Source: Lentilactobacillus rapi DSM 19907 = JCM 15042
GTDB taxonomy: Bacteria > Bacillota > Bacilli > Lactobacillales > Lactobacillaceae
NCBI RefSeq assembly: GCF_001436255.1
Contig: NZ_AZEI01000085.1
Location: 17,283 to 59,035 of the forward strand
Direction of reading: 5' to 3'
Length of the DNA: 41,753 nucleotides
The notes under the pieces: model-generated
What the model was told of the DNA's origin: nothing
Seen by the model: only the letters and a program-made list of their open reading frames with translations
Databases searched by the model: none
Made by a program: the position numbers and the translations under genes
Shown here: positions 31,275 to 40,516 of the stretch, piece after piece
How positions within the stretch are numbered: position 1 is the stretch's first letter
How the letters are laid out: every line of letters starts with the position of its first letter

Positions 31275-31928
31275 GTGGCAAACGGCGAGAATGATTTTCA
31301 AGAGTTGTATAAAGAGACTTTAAAGAAAATGGACGATTTAACGGATAAACAAAAACAAATTTTACAAGCGGCACTCGAGTTGTTTTCCTCACAAGGCTTT
31401 AGCGAAACTTCCAGTGCCCAGATTGCCGAGCGGGCTGGGGTTGCTGTTGGGTCAGTCTATCAACGGTTTCAAAACAAGCAGGCGCTGTTGGTGGCTGTCT
31501 TGACACCACTCTTGACCCAGGCCTTGCCACAAGCGGTTGATGAATTTGGGACGACGGCTTTTCAGCATTCATTTGATGACGTTGAAAGCTTTGTTGACGC
31601 AATTGTCCCGGACCGGCTGAGATTTATCGATAAGAATTATGCAGCCTTAAAGTTGATGGCTGACCAGATTATTGTTGACGATCAGGGCGTTATTAACCAA
31701 CTCAAAGCGGCTTTTACCAACCAAATGTCAACCAACGTTGTGCCAAATATCAAACGACTACAAAAAGCCGGCAAGATGGTTGACTTGCCGGAAGATTATA
31801 TTATTCAGTTCCTGTTTACTGCGATTTTAGGCTATTTTGGTAAACGGTTGTTGAACATGCCAGTTAACATGACAGACGAAATCAAACATATCACGGCATT
31901 TTTGACGAATGGGCTGATGAAACATTAG
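31275..31928 (+). CDS. TetR/AcrR-family regulator
   Basis: A 217-residue repressor. The N-terminal helix-turn-helix is complete: QILQAALELFSSQGFSETSS, then AQIAERAGVAVGSVYQRFQN, about residues 28-75. The C-terminal ligand domain is helical. I chose the GTG start at 31275, just after AGGTGGGG; an earlier GTG at 31266 would overlap that ribosome binding site. It is divergent from the YhgE-like exporter, whose promoter region contains a perfect AATGAATG palindrome. It presumably represses the exporter until bound by a hydrophobic ligand. Confidence 0.9.
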   Translation: MANGENDFQELYKETLKKMDDLTDKQKQILQAALELFSSQGFSETSSAQIAERAGVAVGSVYQRFQNKQALLVAVLTPLLTQALPQAVDEFGTTAFQHSFDDVESFVDAIVPDRLRFIDKNYAALKLMADQIIVDDQGVINQLKAAFTNQMSTNVVPNIKRLQKAGKMVDLPEDYIIQFLFTAILGYFGKRLLNMPVNMTDEIKHITAFLTNGLMKH

Positions 31929-31981
31929 ATTAATAAGAGGGTGAAGTAGTGGTTAACGAGCCAGCCAAGATCAAGCCCAAT

Positions 31982-33154
31982 TCATTCCGGTTCCCTCAAT
32001 AAGAAGGTAAGTCCGCCGATGACGGCTAAGATGATACTGACGGCCACTAGAATTGGGCCTGGTTGATCACTGCCGATTAAGTGGCTGAGGCCAGATAACG
32101 CATACGGGGTAATGAACACGCCGATATTGATGCCAACAATGAGGACGGATGAAGCCAGTGTTTCGTTGCCTTTGCCGGCAATTTCAGCGGATCCCGCGAA
32201 CAAATAGGGGCCGACCAGAGAAGTACTTAAACCGGCAACCGTGGTTAAGGTGTAGGTTAGCCACAGGGATTCGGAGTGGGCCAGCGCAAATAGGGCCACG
32301 GCGTCAATTAGCAGTCCAAGGGGCATAATCAATCGATGAAGCAATTTGAATATCTGACCATAAAGGGTGCCGCCAATCATATTAGCGACTCCCAAGATGG
32401 CCAGAGCAATACTGCCATCAGCGATTTTGCCATAACCGGCGCTCAAAATTAATCCTGAAATTTTAACGATAACCGTCTGCATAATCATCATGCTAAACAG
32501 CACGAGTAACGCATAAATCATTAAGCGGCCTTTTAGTAATTGCCCCAACCCAAGCTGCGGTTGAGCAGTTGACGATTCTTCCTGGTTTTCAGCTGCGGGA
32601 CGTTGATTTGGCGCGCCCCACCAGAATAAGATAAAGACTGGAATTGCGATTAAATAATATAAATAAACCTGACGCCAGCCAAATCCAATCAGCAATGATG
32701 AAATTAAAAACATCAGAATATTTCCCAGTGAGTTAACGGATCCTTGATAGCCCATCATGGTTTGCCGCTTAGCTCCTTGGTAGTACGAACTGATTAAACT
32801 ATAGGCCATGGCATTGAATAGCCCGATTCCAGCTCCCAAAAGGAATCGAGAGCTCAGAATCAGCCAAAAGGAATTGGCAACAATGGGGATTAAGCCGGCA
32901 ATCAAGACGATTAAAACGCCCAACAGGACGGTTACTTTGTTACCCAACTTTTTAGCGATTGGATTGCTTAAAACAACAAAAATTAACACACTTAGGCTGG
33001 GGATTGTGGTTAAACTTTCAATTTGGCTCAGCGGAACCGTTGGGAATCTCGCCGCCATCAGTGGAATGGTGCCAGCGACCGCGTTGGCACTTGTTAAGAG
33101 AATTGAAATCGATAACAGTGCGGGTGCAAGCCGCCAATTTAATGTTCGTGTCAT
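31982..33154 (-). CDS. MFS transporter
   Basis: A 390-residue, twelve-TM major facilitator protein. Family cues are the loop after TM2 (SNPIAKKLGNKVTVLLG, about 63-79), SRFLLGAGIGLFNAMAYSLI (102-121) in TM4, and a central polar loop (about 183-207). The sequence is closer to general efflux or sugar-uptake MFS proteins than to any single class I can name. The start is ATG 33154 with GAGGAGG upstream. It lies 32 nt after the broken beta-glucosidase gene in the same direction, so it may have supplied or removed glycosides for that enzyme. It is convergent with the TetR gene. Confidence 0.88.
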   Translation of the reverse strand: MTRTLNWRLAPALLSISILLTSANAVAGTIPLMAARFPTVPLSQIESLTTIPSLSVLIFVVLSNPIAKKLGNKVTVLLGVLIVLIAGLIPIVANSFWLILSSRFLLGAGIGLFNAMAYSLISSYYQGAKRQTMMGYQGSVNSLGNILMFLISSLLIGFGWRQVYLYYLIAIPVFILFWWGAPNQRPAAENQEESSTAQPQLGLGQLLKGRLMIYALLVLFSMMIMQTVIVKISGLILSAGYGKIADGSIALAILGVANMIGGTLYGQIFKLLHRLIMPLGLLIDAVALFALAHSESLWLTYTLTTVAGLSTSLVGPYLFAGSAEIAGKGNETLASSVLIVGINIGVFITPYALSGLSHLIGSDQPGPILVAVSIILAVIGGLTFLLREPE

Positions 33155-33186
33155 GAGATGGCCTCCTCAGAAGCTAATGATTGTTA

Positions 33187-35568
33187 TCAACCAAAAATTG
33201 CTTTTAAATAATGGCGATTGGCCAAGGCAACCAGCCTATCTACTAGACCAAGGGACAGTTTGCCGCTGGACTGCTGAGCCAGCCGAATCAGTGGCGTATC
33301 CATGACAATGGTCACCATGAAGCGGGCTTCGGAGCTGTCGGGATCTGCAATGTCTTTGGTCATGTTCTTTTTTAAGGTATTGGCAATGGTGCGAATAATG
33401 ACAGAGTGGACTCCAAGTTCCCGCGGCGTGTTCAACCGAGTATATTGGCCAGGCTGGGGCGGTGTTTGTGGCTGAACTTTCAAGCCACTCATTGCCGTGA
33501 AGTCTGCCAGACTGGGTTTGCCAATTGGGGTTGTGTACCAAGCGGGCATTTCCTGAGTCATTGGCGATGATTGACCGGAAGCTTGAACTGGCAGGCTGAG
33601 CGTTTGCTGAGTAGAGCCAATTTTGACGATGACTGATTTTTTGGCCGTCGGTAATTGCCATTGTTGTTGCTGATCGTTCCATTCGCTAAATGCCTGAGCG
33701 GACAGCGTGATGGTCACAGATTTAGTTTCGCCGGCTTTCAAAAAGACCTTTTGGAAGCCTTTTAATTCCTTAAGTGGTTTTAAAGCCCGTTGCGCTGGAT
33801 TGCCAACGAACACTTCAACCACCTCAGCACCGTCACGGCTGCCGCTGTTGGTGAGGGTGACCTGCACATCGATTGACTGGTCGGCTTGGATTGTTGGCTG
33901 ACTTAATTTTGCATCGGTTAAGTTAAAGGTGGTGTAGCTTAAGCCAAAGCCAAATGGGAAAGCCACGGTCTGGTGGGCTTTTTCATAGTAGCGGTAACCA
34001 ACGTAAACACTCTCAGCGTATGCGACTGAGCGAGGATTTTTGTCATACAGGTCAGCTGAGGGCACATCTTGATACGTAATGGGGTAGCTTTCCGCTAACT
34101 TTCCGGAAGGATTGACTTTGCCAGTTAATAGATTGGCAGCGGCGTCCCCCACAAACTGACCGCCCAAATAGAGGTTGATCAACCCCTTAACTTTGTTACG
34201 CCAGGGCAGTTCAACTGGCGCGCCGGCAACTAATAAGACGATTAAATTTGAATTGATGGCGGCCAGGCGGTCAATCAAAGCGTTTTGATTATCAGGGAGC
34301 TTCATGTTTTGACGGTCGAAGCCTTCTGATTCATCACTTTCTGGTAAGCCGACAACGACCAGGACTGTCTGGGCATCTTTAGCAGCAGTTTCAGCTGCAC
34401 GCGTTAACTGCGCATCGTTGGGTTTTGAAAACGCGTAACCCTGCTCATAGTCATGGGGGATGTTTGCCTTGGTCAAGCCCGATAAAATTGAAGTTTGAGC
34501 CGGTGGATTGATATGAGAAGAACCAGCGCCTTGATAGCGGGTCTCGGTGGCCATTTCACCAACTACCAGGATCTTTTGTGAGGGTTGAATTGGCAAAATT
34601 TGATCCTCATTTTTTAGGAGAACGGCTGCATTTTCTTCAATTCGTTGAGCCAACTGACCATGCTGAGTTAACAAAGCTTGACGGTCATCTTTAAAGTCAG
34701 GTCGGCGTTTTTCGGCGACGCGTACAACGTTGCCTGCAGCTCGAGAAAGGGCTTCGGGCTTCAAACGACCAGTTTTCAGCGAGGTCAAAGCCTGCTGGTC
34801 AAACATGTTGTGGCTCGATGGCATTTCAAGATCACCGCCGGCATTGAGGCTGGTAACTTTATCGTTTAACGCGCCCCAATCCGTGACCACGGTTCCTGAA
34901 AAGCCCCATTGTCAGCGTAAAACATCCGTCAATAAATAGGCGTTGTCGCTGGCATAGGTACCGTTGATTTTATTATATGAGCACATGATGCCCTCAGGCT
35001 GGGCAGTTTGCACGGCAATTCGAAAGGCTTCCAAATAGAGTTCATGAAGAGCAATGGGATCAATTAATGAATCCGACAATAGTCGATCGTTCTCCTGATT
35101 ATTCCCGGCGAAATGCTTCAAACATGCAGCGACACCTTGTGACTGCAGGCCTTTGATCCAGGCAGCCCCAATTGTCCCGGCCAAGTAAGGATCTTCGCTG
35201 AAATATTCAAAGTTGCGGCCGCAGAGGGGATTACGTTTGATATTAATTCCCGGTCCTAAAACCATGTCGACTTTTAAACTGCGGGCTTCCAAGCCAATCG
35301 CTTGCCCCATTTCAGAAATTAGCTGAGGATCCCAGGTACAAGCGACGGCGCTGGCAGTTGGGAAACACGTGCTGATAACGCTTTCATTTATTCCCAACGC
35401 ATCACCCTCGCCAGCTTGATAACGCAGTCCATTGGGCCCATCACTCATTCGAAAGCTCGGAATTTGGTGTTTCGGGAGGGCAGCTGACCGCCAAAAATCC
35501 GCTCCAGATGTGAGCTTAATCAGATCCTCTGGGGATAGCTGCTGTAATTGATCTTCCAATGATTGCAT
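33187..35568 (-). pseudogene. GH3 beta-glucosidase interrupted by an in-frame TGA
   Basis: A 794-codon GH3 glycosidase reading frame, continuous except for one TGA at 34914-34912 (codon 219). Before it: RNPLCGRNFEYFSEDPYLAG and KHFAGNNQE, ending LLTDVLR. After it, in the same frame: QWGFSG then VVTDWGA with the nucleophile aspartate at about residue 230, the alpha/beta sandwich domain, and a C-terminal fibronectin-III-like domain. In intact homologues LLTDVLR runs directly into xxWGF, so a single codon has become stop. The start is ATG 35568 with AAGGA. The downstream fragment could only initiate at GTG 34890 without a ribosome binding site, and either half alone should be inactive. It is upstream of the MFS gene. 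Confidence 0.9.
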
Positions 35569-35794
35569 AAAAATCCTTCCTTCGGTCATTTACTGATAGT
35601 AATATTAGATTGCCTGTCAACTAAATTTGCCTTTATCCTACCATGAAGGAATCTGTTGCGCTAGTTGTTTGAATGTGTGGTGAATATGAATAATGTGGGA
35701 ATCGCGTTATACTCAATTTTAAAGGTGTGATTAAGGAACGAGGATCATCATAGTCATCATTGGAATCGCCGAAATTTTAGGGGGAAAATCACTC

Positions 35795-36403
35795 ATGAAC
35801 GAAGATGAAAAGTTGCTTGCAGGAAAGCTTGCCAATCCGCGCGAACCAGCATTAGCCAAGCGGCAACAGTTAGCTCACCGTTTATCAAAATTGTATAACG
35901 ACACATTTGAAGACGAGATGGAAAAACGGCGGCAGTTGCTTGAACAATTGTTACCTAACGCTGGCAAGCGGATTTACTTTCAGGGACCAATCTTTTTTGA
36001 TTACGGGACTCATACCACAATTGGTGAACGTTTTTATGGCAACACCAATATCACCGTGCTGGATAGTGGTCGAGTGACAATTGGTGACGATGTTCTGCTT
36101 GGGCCAAACGTCACCTTGGCGACTGCCATGCACCCATTAAGATACCAAGATCGTAACTTTATTCCCGACGACTTGCCAGGCAAGGAGTATTCAAAACCAA
36201 TTACAATTGAAAGCAATTGTTGGCTGGCAAGTAATGTGACGGTGATTGGCGGCGTGACGATTGGGAATGGTTCGGTGATTGGCGCTGGCAGCGTGGTCAC
36301 CCGAGACATCCCCGCGAATTCATTGGCTGTTGGCAACCCTTGTCGAGTGATCAGGCAAATTACCGATCACGATGATATCCGCTTGAACCGCCAGTTATTC
36401 TGA
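35795..36403 (+). CDS. Sugar O-acetyltransferase (maltose/galactoside acetyltransferase type)
   Basis: A 202-residue left-handed beta-helix acetyltransferase transferring acetyl from acetyl-CoA to sugar hydroxyls, usually as a trimer. It has an N-terminal helical cap (1-55), then hexapeptide repeats such as ITVLDSGRVTIGDDVLLGPN and VTVIGGVTIGNGSVIGAGSV. The catalytic histidine is H113 in ATAMHPL, and the C-terminal LAVGNPCRVIRQI closes the coil. This is the Maa/LacA/NodL branch. The start is ATG 35795 after GGGGGAAAA. It is divergent from the broken beta-glucosidase and convergent with the DUF389 gene. Confidence 0.92.
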   Translation: MNEDEKLLAGKLANPREPALAKRQQLAHRLSKLYNDTFEDEMEKRRQLLEQLLPNAGKRIYFQGPIFFDYGTHTTIGERFYGNTNITVLDSGRVTIGDDVLLGPNVTLATAMHPLRYQDRNFIPDDLPGKEYSKPITIESNCWLASNVTVIGGVTIGNGSVIGAGSVVTRDIPANSLAVGNPCRVIRQITDHDDIRLNRQLF

Positions 36404-36416
36404 CTATGGTTCCAAC

Positions 36417-36463
36417 AAAAGAGGTGATCACCAAAATTCGATATGGTGTCACCTCTTTATTTG
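36417..36463 (+). terminator. Bidirectional terminator
   Basis: AAAAGAGGTGATCACC pairs with GGTGTCACCTCTTT around an AT-rich loop, with T-rich tails on both strands. It is shared by the acetyltransferase and DUF389 genes; the latter's stop codon lies within it. Confidence 0.88.
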
Positions 36464-37464
36464 TCCATTTGATTATCGTTATCAGATTGTAAGCTATTGC
36501 CATTGTTTTGTTGTTTCATGTAATCTTGGAATTGTTGGGCGGTAATATAGTTACCCTTGGTGAGCTGGGTAATCGTTAATTTGTAGCCTTTCAGGTGGTA
36601 GTCTTTTAAGGAACTTTTGAGCTTGGAAATCTGACTTTGGGTTAACCGGCGGCCAATCACGGCTAGCTTGATGTGTTGATGATCAATTGATTGTTTGGCA
36701 ATATACTGGTTGGGTAGTTCTTTTTCGATAAACGCCGATAATTGTGCATCCACGTAAGATTTGCGAACAATTGAATAACCAGAAATCGAACTGGGAATAA
36801 TGATGATAATTGCGATGATCAAAATCAGGATCTCTTGTCTGACAGACACATTCAGGTGCTGGCCACTGCGAATCCGAAAGAAAATTGTGCCCGCCGCTGT
36901 TGCCAAGGCGATGAAGAATGCGTTAATTAAAAACAGGTAGCCGGCTCCCAAGGTGAAAGATAGGTTCAGATGACTGATTCCATAACCGACCGTACAAAGC
37001 GGCGGCATTAAAGCGGTCGCAATTGCCACGCCTGGAACGACGTTGCCGCCACCGCCTTTTTTGGCTAAACTGATGACCCCGGCAAAGCCACCGGCAAGCG
37101 CGATGAGAACATCCCAAATTGTTGGTTCAGTTCGCGCAAGCAGTTGATCGCTGGCGGTGTTAATCGGTGAAATCAAAAAGTAGGTGGTTGCCCCCAAGAT
37201 CCCGATTGACGCTTGAGTGATCATTAGGCGGGTTGCTTTGAGTAATAGTTTAGAGTTGCTATTCCCAAGGGCAAACCCAATGCCAACAATCGGCGCCATT
37301 AATGGCGAAATCAACATTGCACCAATGACGACCGGAGCGGAATTCAGATTGAGACCGATACAGGCAATAATAATCGCGCAGAACAAAATTGCCTGGGTTG
37401 GCCAATTGAGATTGAGATCAGCCTGAACATTTTTACTGAGCGTGCTGGTTGAAATTTGCTGCAT
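36457..37464 (-). CDS. DUF389 membrane protein
   Basis: A 335-residue integral membrane protein of the DUF389 family (TIGR00341-like), function unknown. The signature SAPVVIGAMLISPLMAPIVG (family core) lies near residues 42-61, followed by further helices with GGFAGVISLAKKGGGGNVVPG and ATALMPPLCTVGYGI. About seven TM helices end near residue 230, and a soluble C-terminal domain (about 235-335) follows, ending in an Asn/Gln/Asp-rich tail. I chose ATG 37464, preceded by GGTGA, over the GTG at 37473, which is part of that site. It is a single gene, leftward, with a shared terminator. Confidence 0.88.
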   Translation of the reverse strand: MQQISTSTLSKNVQADLNLNWPTQAILFCAIIIACIGLNLNSAPVVIGAMLISPLMAPIVGIGFALGNSNSKLLLKATRLMITQASIGILGATTYFLISPINTASDQLLARTEPTIWDVLIALAGGFAGVISLAKKGGGGNVVPGVAIATALMPPLCTVGYGISHLNLSFTLGAGYLFLINAFFIALATAAGTIFFRIRSGQHLNVSVRQEILILIIAIIIIIPSSISGYSIVRKSYVDAQLSAFIEKELPNQYIAKQSIDHQHIKLAVIGRRLTQSQISKLKSSLKDYHLKGYKLTITQLTKGNYITAQQFQDYMKQQNNGNSLQSDNDNQMDK

Positions 37465-37644
37465 AGGAATCACCGGCTTTCTGACTGATTGATTTTAGGA
37501 TAACATACTGTTGTGATTGAGATTTGAATAAACTATGAAGAGGGCTGCACACAACTAATTTCACAAGCAGATATCACCTTGGTTATAACCCCCATATGAT
37601 AATATAAAAGTGAGTACCAAGGGAGAATAGGGGGGAGTTGCCTT

Positions 37645-39795
37645 ATGAAATTTAAAAAAATGTTAGCGGTTGCATTGTTAGCGTTGATGCCGTTATTGGT
37701 CTCTTTTATGTCTTCTACCAGCATCGCATCTAATCCATTGACTATCACTGCTCAGGCCAACACGGCAGCCGATCAGCAAGCCATCAATGACTTGATGCCA
37801 AATCAAAAATTGCAACAATTAGTCCTTTTGAATATGAAGCAAGAAAACATTGTTGACCAAAATTTCCAAATGACTGATTTTACGCTGGATAGTTTTAAAG
37901 AAGATTTAGCACAGCTACAATCGTTGAATTGGCCGATTGGCACCAAAGAAGAAAGCGATGCGTTGGACCCGGTAGATGGGGGGAATGGCGTTATTGGCCC
38001 GGCTAATCCCGGTAATTATTCATTAAAGGGGATCGAGTATGCCACTAATCTGATTAAATTGAATATCAGCGTGAACTATGGTTATGGTCATCAGTTTACC
38101 CGAAATGATATCACCGATATTTCCCCACTGAAGAATCTCACCAAGCTTGAATATCTTGATCTAGTGGGGAACCGGGTTGCAGATATTTCACCGATTGCCA
38201 AATTGCCAAATCTGAAGACGCTGTATATTAACGACAACTGTATTTATAACCTGAATGTGTTGAATGCCAAACAGTATACTGGTGGCTTTAATTATTTGAA
38301 CCAGGTTGTTGTATTGCCGGCCGTTGATTTACCGAGCAATTCCTATACTTGGCAGGCACCATTCAAAGACGAGCTGCCGCAGAATACTGAGACAACCCCC
38401 ACTAAGCCGTTTCAACCTTATGATCCTAAATGGATTGCTACGGGTACTAAAGCTACCGGATTCCAAGCCGAGACCACAACCCCTTATCAACACGTCCAAG
38501 TATTTAGAAATGGTGTTTTCAACAAGGATGGAACTGAGGGAACGGCCAAAGTAGTCGGCGATGATATCGACTATTCAGGGCTGGCACCCCAGATTCAGCC
38601 AAGTGTTGACGACACCGACCCATGGGGAACCGAAGCGGCAGTGATTCATAACCCGTACACCTATTATATGATTGCCCAGTATCGTTATTTCTTGGGAGGT
38701 GGGACGACTTACAGCTTCCCAGTAATGACGTACTTTAAGCCTTATACGATAACCCCATTGGTTGCTAAACCAGTGACGGTTGACTACGTGGATGAACAAG
38801 GCAACTCAATTCATGCTTCTCAGACAATTACGGGGTCAATCGATCAGGAATTTGATCTTTCTACCAGTCAGTATCAATTGAGCATCCCTGGCTACACGTT
38901 TAAAACGTACGAACCTGCCCAGACTGGTAAGATTAGCGATCAGGCGCAGACCTTCAAGTTGGTGTATACGAAGAACGCTTCGCCGGTCAATCCAGTTAAC
39001 CCAGATACGCCAAGTGTGCCAACTGAACCGACCACGCCGAGTCAACCGATCATTCCAACGACCCCGATTAAGCCGGAGGAAACCACCACCAATCAGCCAG
39101 CCAGCGTTGAACAGACGGTTGTTTATTCAATGAAGAAGATATACCTATATAAAAATGTGAACTTTAAAAAGTCCGAGCGAATCGTTGGTTACGCGAAGAA
39201 GCCGCGGGTATTTCGACCGATGTTTGTCGTAACCGGGTATCAGTATTCCAAGGCCGGCAATTTGCGATATCGGGTTCGTGACGTGAACCACGAAAGTAAA
39301 AGTGCTGGCAAGACTGGATTCATTACGGCTAACTCCAAGTACGTTCGCCCCGTTTATTATCAAAGTAAACAATCCGTGATTACAGTTATCAGTCCTAAGG
39401 GGATTAAAGAGTATCGAAATCGTAATTTAACCAGCACGGTTCGACACTATCAACAAGGGCAAGTCGTTAAAGTTGGCAACCTGGTAACGCATAATTTAAC
39501 TCGCCGTTATCTGGTCCTCGCAGATGGCAACTATATTACCAGTAATCGGAAATTGGTTCAGTTGGGCAGAGTCAAGATGCCTAAACGAATTGTCGTTAAA
39601 CAACCAATTAACCGCTATCGGGATGCTAATTTCACGAAACGGAATGGTTCTTATAAGAAGGGAACCAAATTAACTGTCAAGGGTTATACGTATAGCCACC
39701 CAACCTCATTGACCAAATCGGGAACGAAGCGGTTGGTTGTAAATGGCGGCTACGTTACGGCCAACAAACAGTTTGTCAAAATTTATTATAAGTAA
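37645..39795 (+). CDS. Secreted LRR-MucBP-DUF5776 surface protein
   Basis: A 716-residue extracellular protein. The signal peptide is about residues 1-38, with AQA before the likely cleavage point. A leucine-rich-repeat region (about 125-225) includes ITDISPLKNLTKLEYLDLVG and DISPIAKLPNLKTLYINDN. A unique domain (about 230-370) follows, then a MucBP domain (about 374-443, VTVDYVDEQGNSIH onward), a Pro/Thr linker (445-488), and three tandem DUF5776 modules (about 492-570, 575-640, 645-716), very basic and tyrosine-rich. There is no LPxTG, so DUF5776 likely provides non-covalent wall attachment. It is probably an adhesin. The start is ATG 37645 after GGGGGAG. Hairpin array 4 starts eight bases after the stop. 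Confidence 0.93.
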   Translation: MKFKKMLAVALLALMPLLVSFMSSTSIASNPLTITAQANTAADQQAINDLMPNQKLQQLVLLNMKQENIVDQNFQMTDFTLDSFKEDLAQLQSLNWPIGTKEESDALDPVDGGNGVIGPANPGNYSLKGIEYATNLIKLNISVNYGYGHQFTRNDITDISPLKNLTKLEYLDLVGNRVADISPIAKLPNLKTLYINDNCIYNLNVLNAKQYTGGFNYLNQVVVLPAVDLPSNSYTWQAPFKDELPQNTETTPTKPFQPYDPKWIATGTKATGFQAETTTPYQHVQVFRNGVFNKDGTEGTAKVVGDDIDYSGLAPQIQPSVDDTDPWGTEAAVIHNPYTYYMIAQYRYFLGGGTTYSFPVMTYFKPYTITPLVAKPVTVDYVDEQGNSIHASQTITGSIDQEFDLSTSQYQLSIPGYTFKTYEPAQTGKISDQAQTFKLVYTKNASPVNPVNPDTPSVPTEPTTPSQPIIPTTPIKPEETTTNQPASVEQTVVYSMKKIYLYKNVNFKKSERIVGYAKKPRVFRPMFVVTGYQYSKAGNLRYRVRDVNHESKSAGKTGFITANSKYVRPVYYQSKQSVITVISPKGIKEYRNRNLTSTVRHYQQGQVVKVGNLVTHNLTRRYLVLADGNYITSNRKLVQLGRVKMPKRIVVKQPINRYRDANFTKRNGSYKKGTKLTVKGYTYSHPTSLTKSGTKRLVVNGGYVTANKQFVKIYYK

Positions 39796-39802
39796 AAAAG
39801 AG

Positions 39803-40335
39803 AAGTGAGCGCAGCAAAGCGTTAGAGATCGGAGTGTAAGTCTCCTCGAACGGAAATTCCGGTTTTGGGAATTTTTGTTCGAGGTGCTTACATGCAGATC
39901 TCTGCTTTGAGGAGCTGTCCTAAGAGAAGTGAGCGGATCCAGGCGGTTAGCAACCGGAGCGTAAGTCTCCTTTGGCAAAAATCCCTGATTTTGGGATTTT
40001 TGCCAAAGGTGCTTACGTGCAGGCTGCTGCCTGGAGGAGCTGTCCTAAGAGAAGTGAGCGGATCAAAGCGCTTAGGAATCGGAGCATAAGTCGCCCTGTC
40101 TGAAAATCCTGGTTCTGGATTTACAGACAGGGTGCTTATGTGCAGATTCCTGCTTTGAGGAGCTGTCCTAAACAAGTGAGCGACGAGCAACGGGTGATGC
40201 GGTATCTAAAGGGCTTTGGGCTTAAACCCCGGTTTTGGGTTTGAGTTCAAAGCCCTTTAGATGTTAGCATCAGTTGCGTCGGAGCTGTCCTGGAAAGTGA
40301 GCGCAGCAAAGCGGTTAATAACCGGAGCATAATCT
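39803..40335 (+). repeat. Hairpin repeat array 4 (four units plus stub)
   Basis: Units at 39803-39923, 39927-40048, 40052-40171 and 40174-40292, and a truncated fifth from 40295. The first two are the same subtypes, in the same order, as the first two of array 1. The third has GGAATC/GATTCC and CCCTGTCTG/CAGACAGGG stems. The fourth shares only the flanks; its hairpin is new throughout (TGATGC/GCATCA, then ATCTAAAGGGCTTTG/CAAAGCCCTTTAGAT, then AAACCC/GGGTTT). The remaining 40336-40516 has no feature beyond the ribosome binding site of the next gene. Confidence 0.95.
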
Positions 40336-40516
40336 GCGGGCTAATATCCCCTCTTTTATCGATTTCCATAACTAACTATGTATGCCCTTAAACAAAAATG
40401 AAGTCGATTGAACTCGCCGCCCCGCCTGTAACCAAAACGAAACAATCCAGTGATCTAACTTGTCGTATAATTAATAATTAGAATGCGGCGGTTGATTAAT
40501 TGGGGGAGGATTTGCT

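Noticed and set aside
39803-40335. Hairpin units as intrinsic terminators
   Set aside because: No T-run follows the right arm; the 3' flank is a conserved GAGCTGTCCTAA, and tandem multiples would be redundant.
39803-40335. Retron msr-msd or type III antitoxin RNA repeat
   Set aside because: No reverse transcriptase or ToxN-like endoribonuclease gene lies beside any of the four arrays, and unit length and flanks do not match those known to me.
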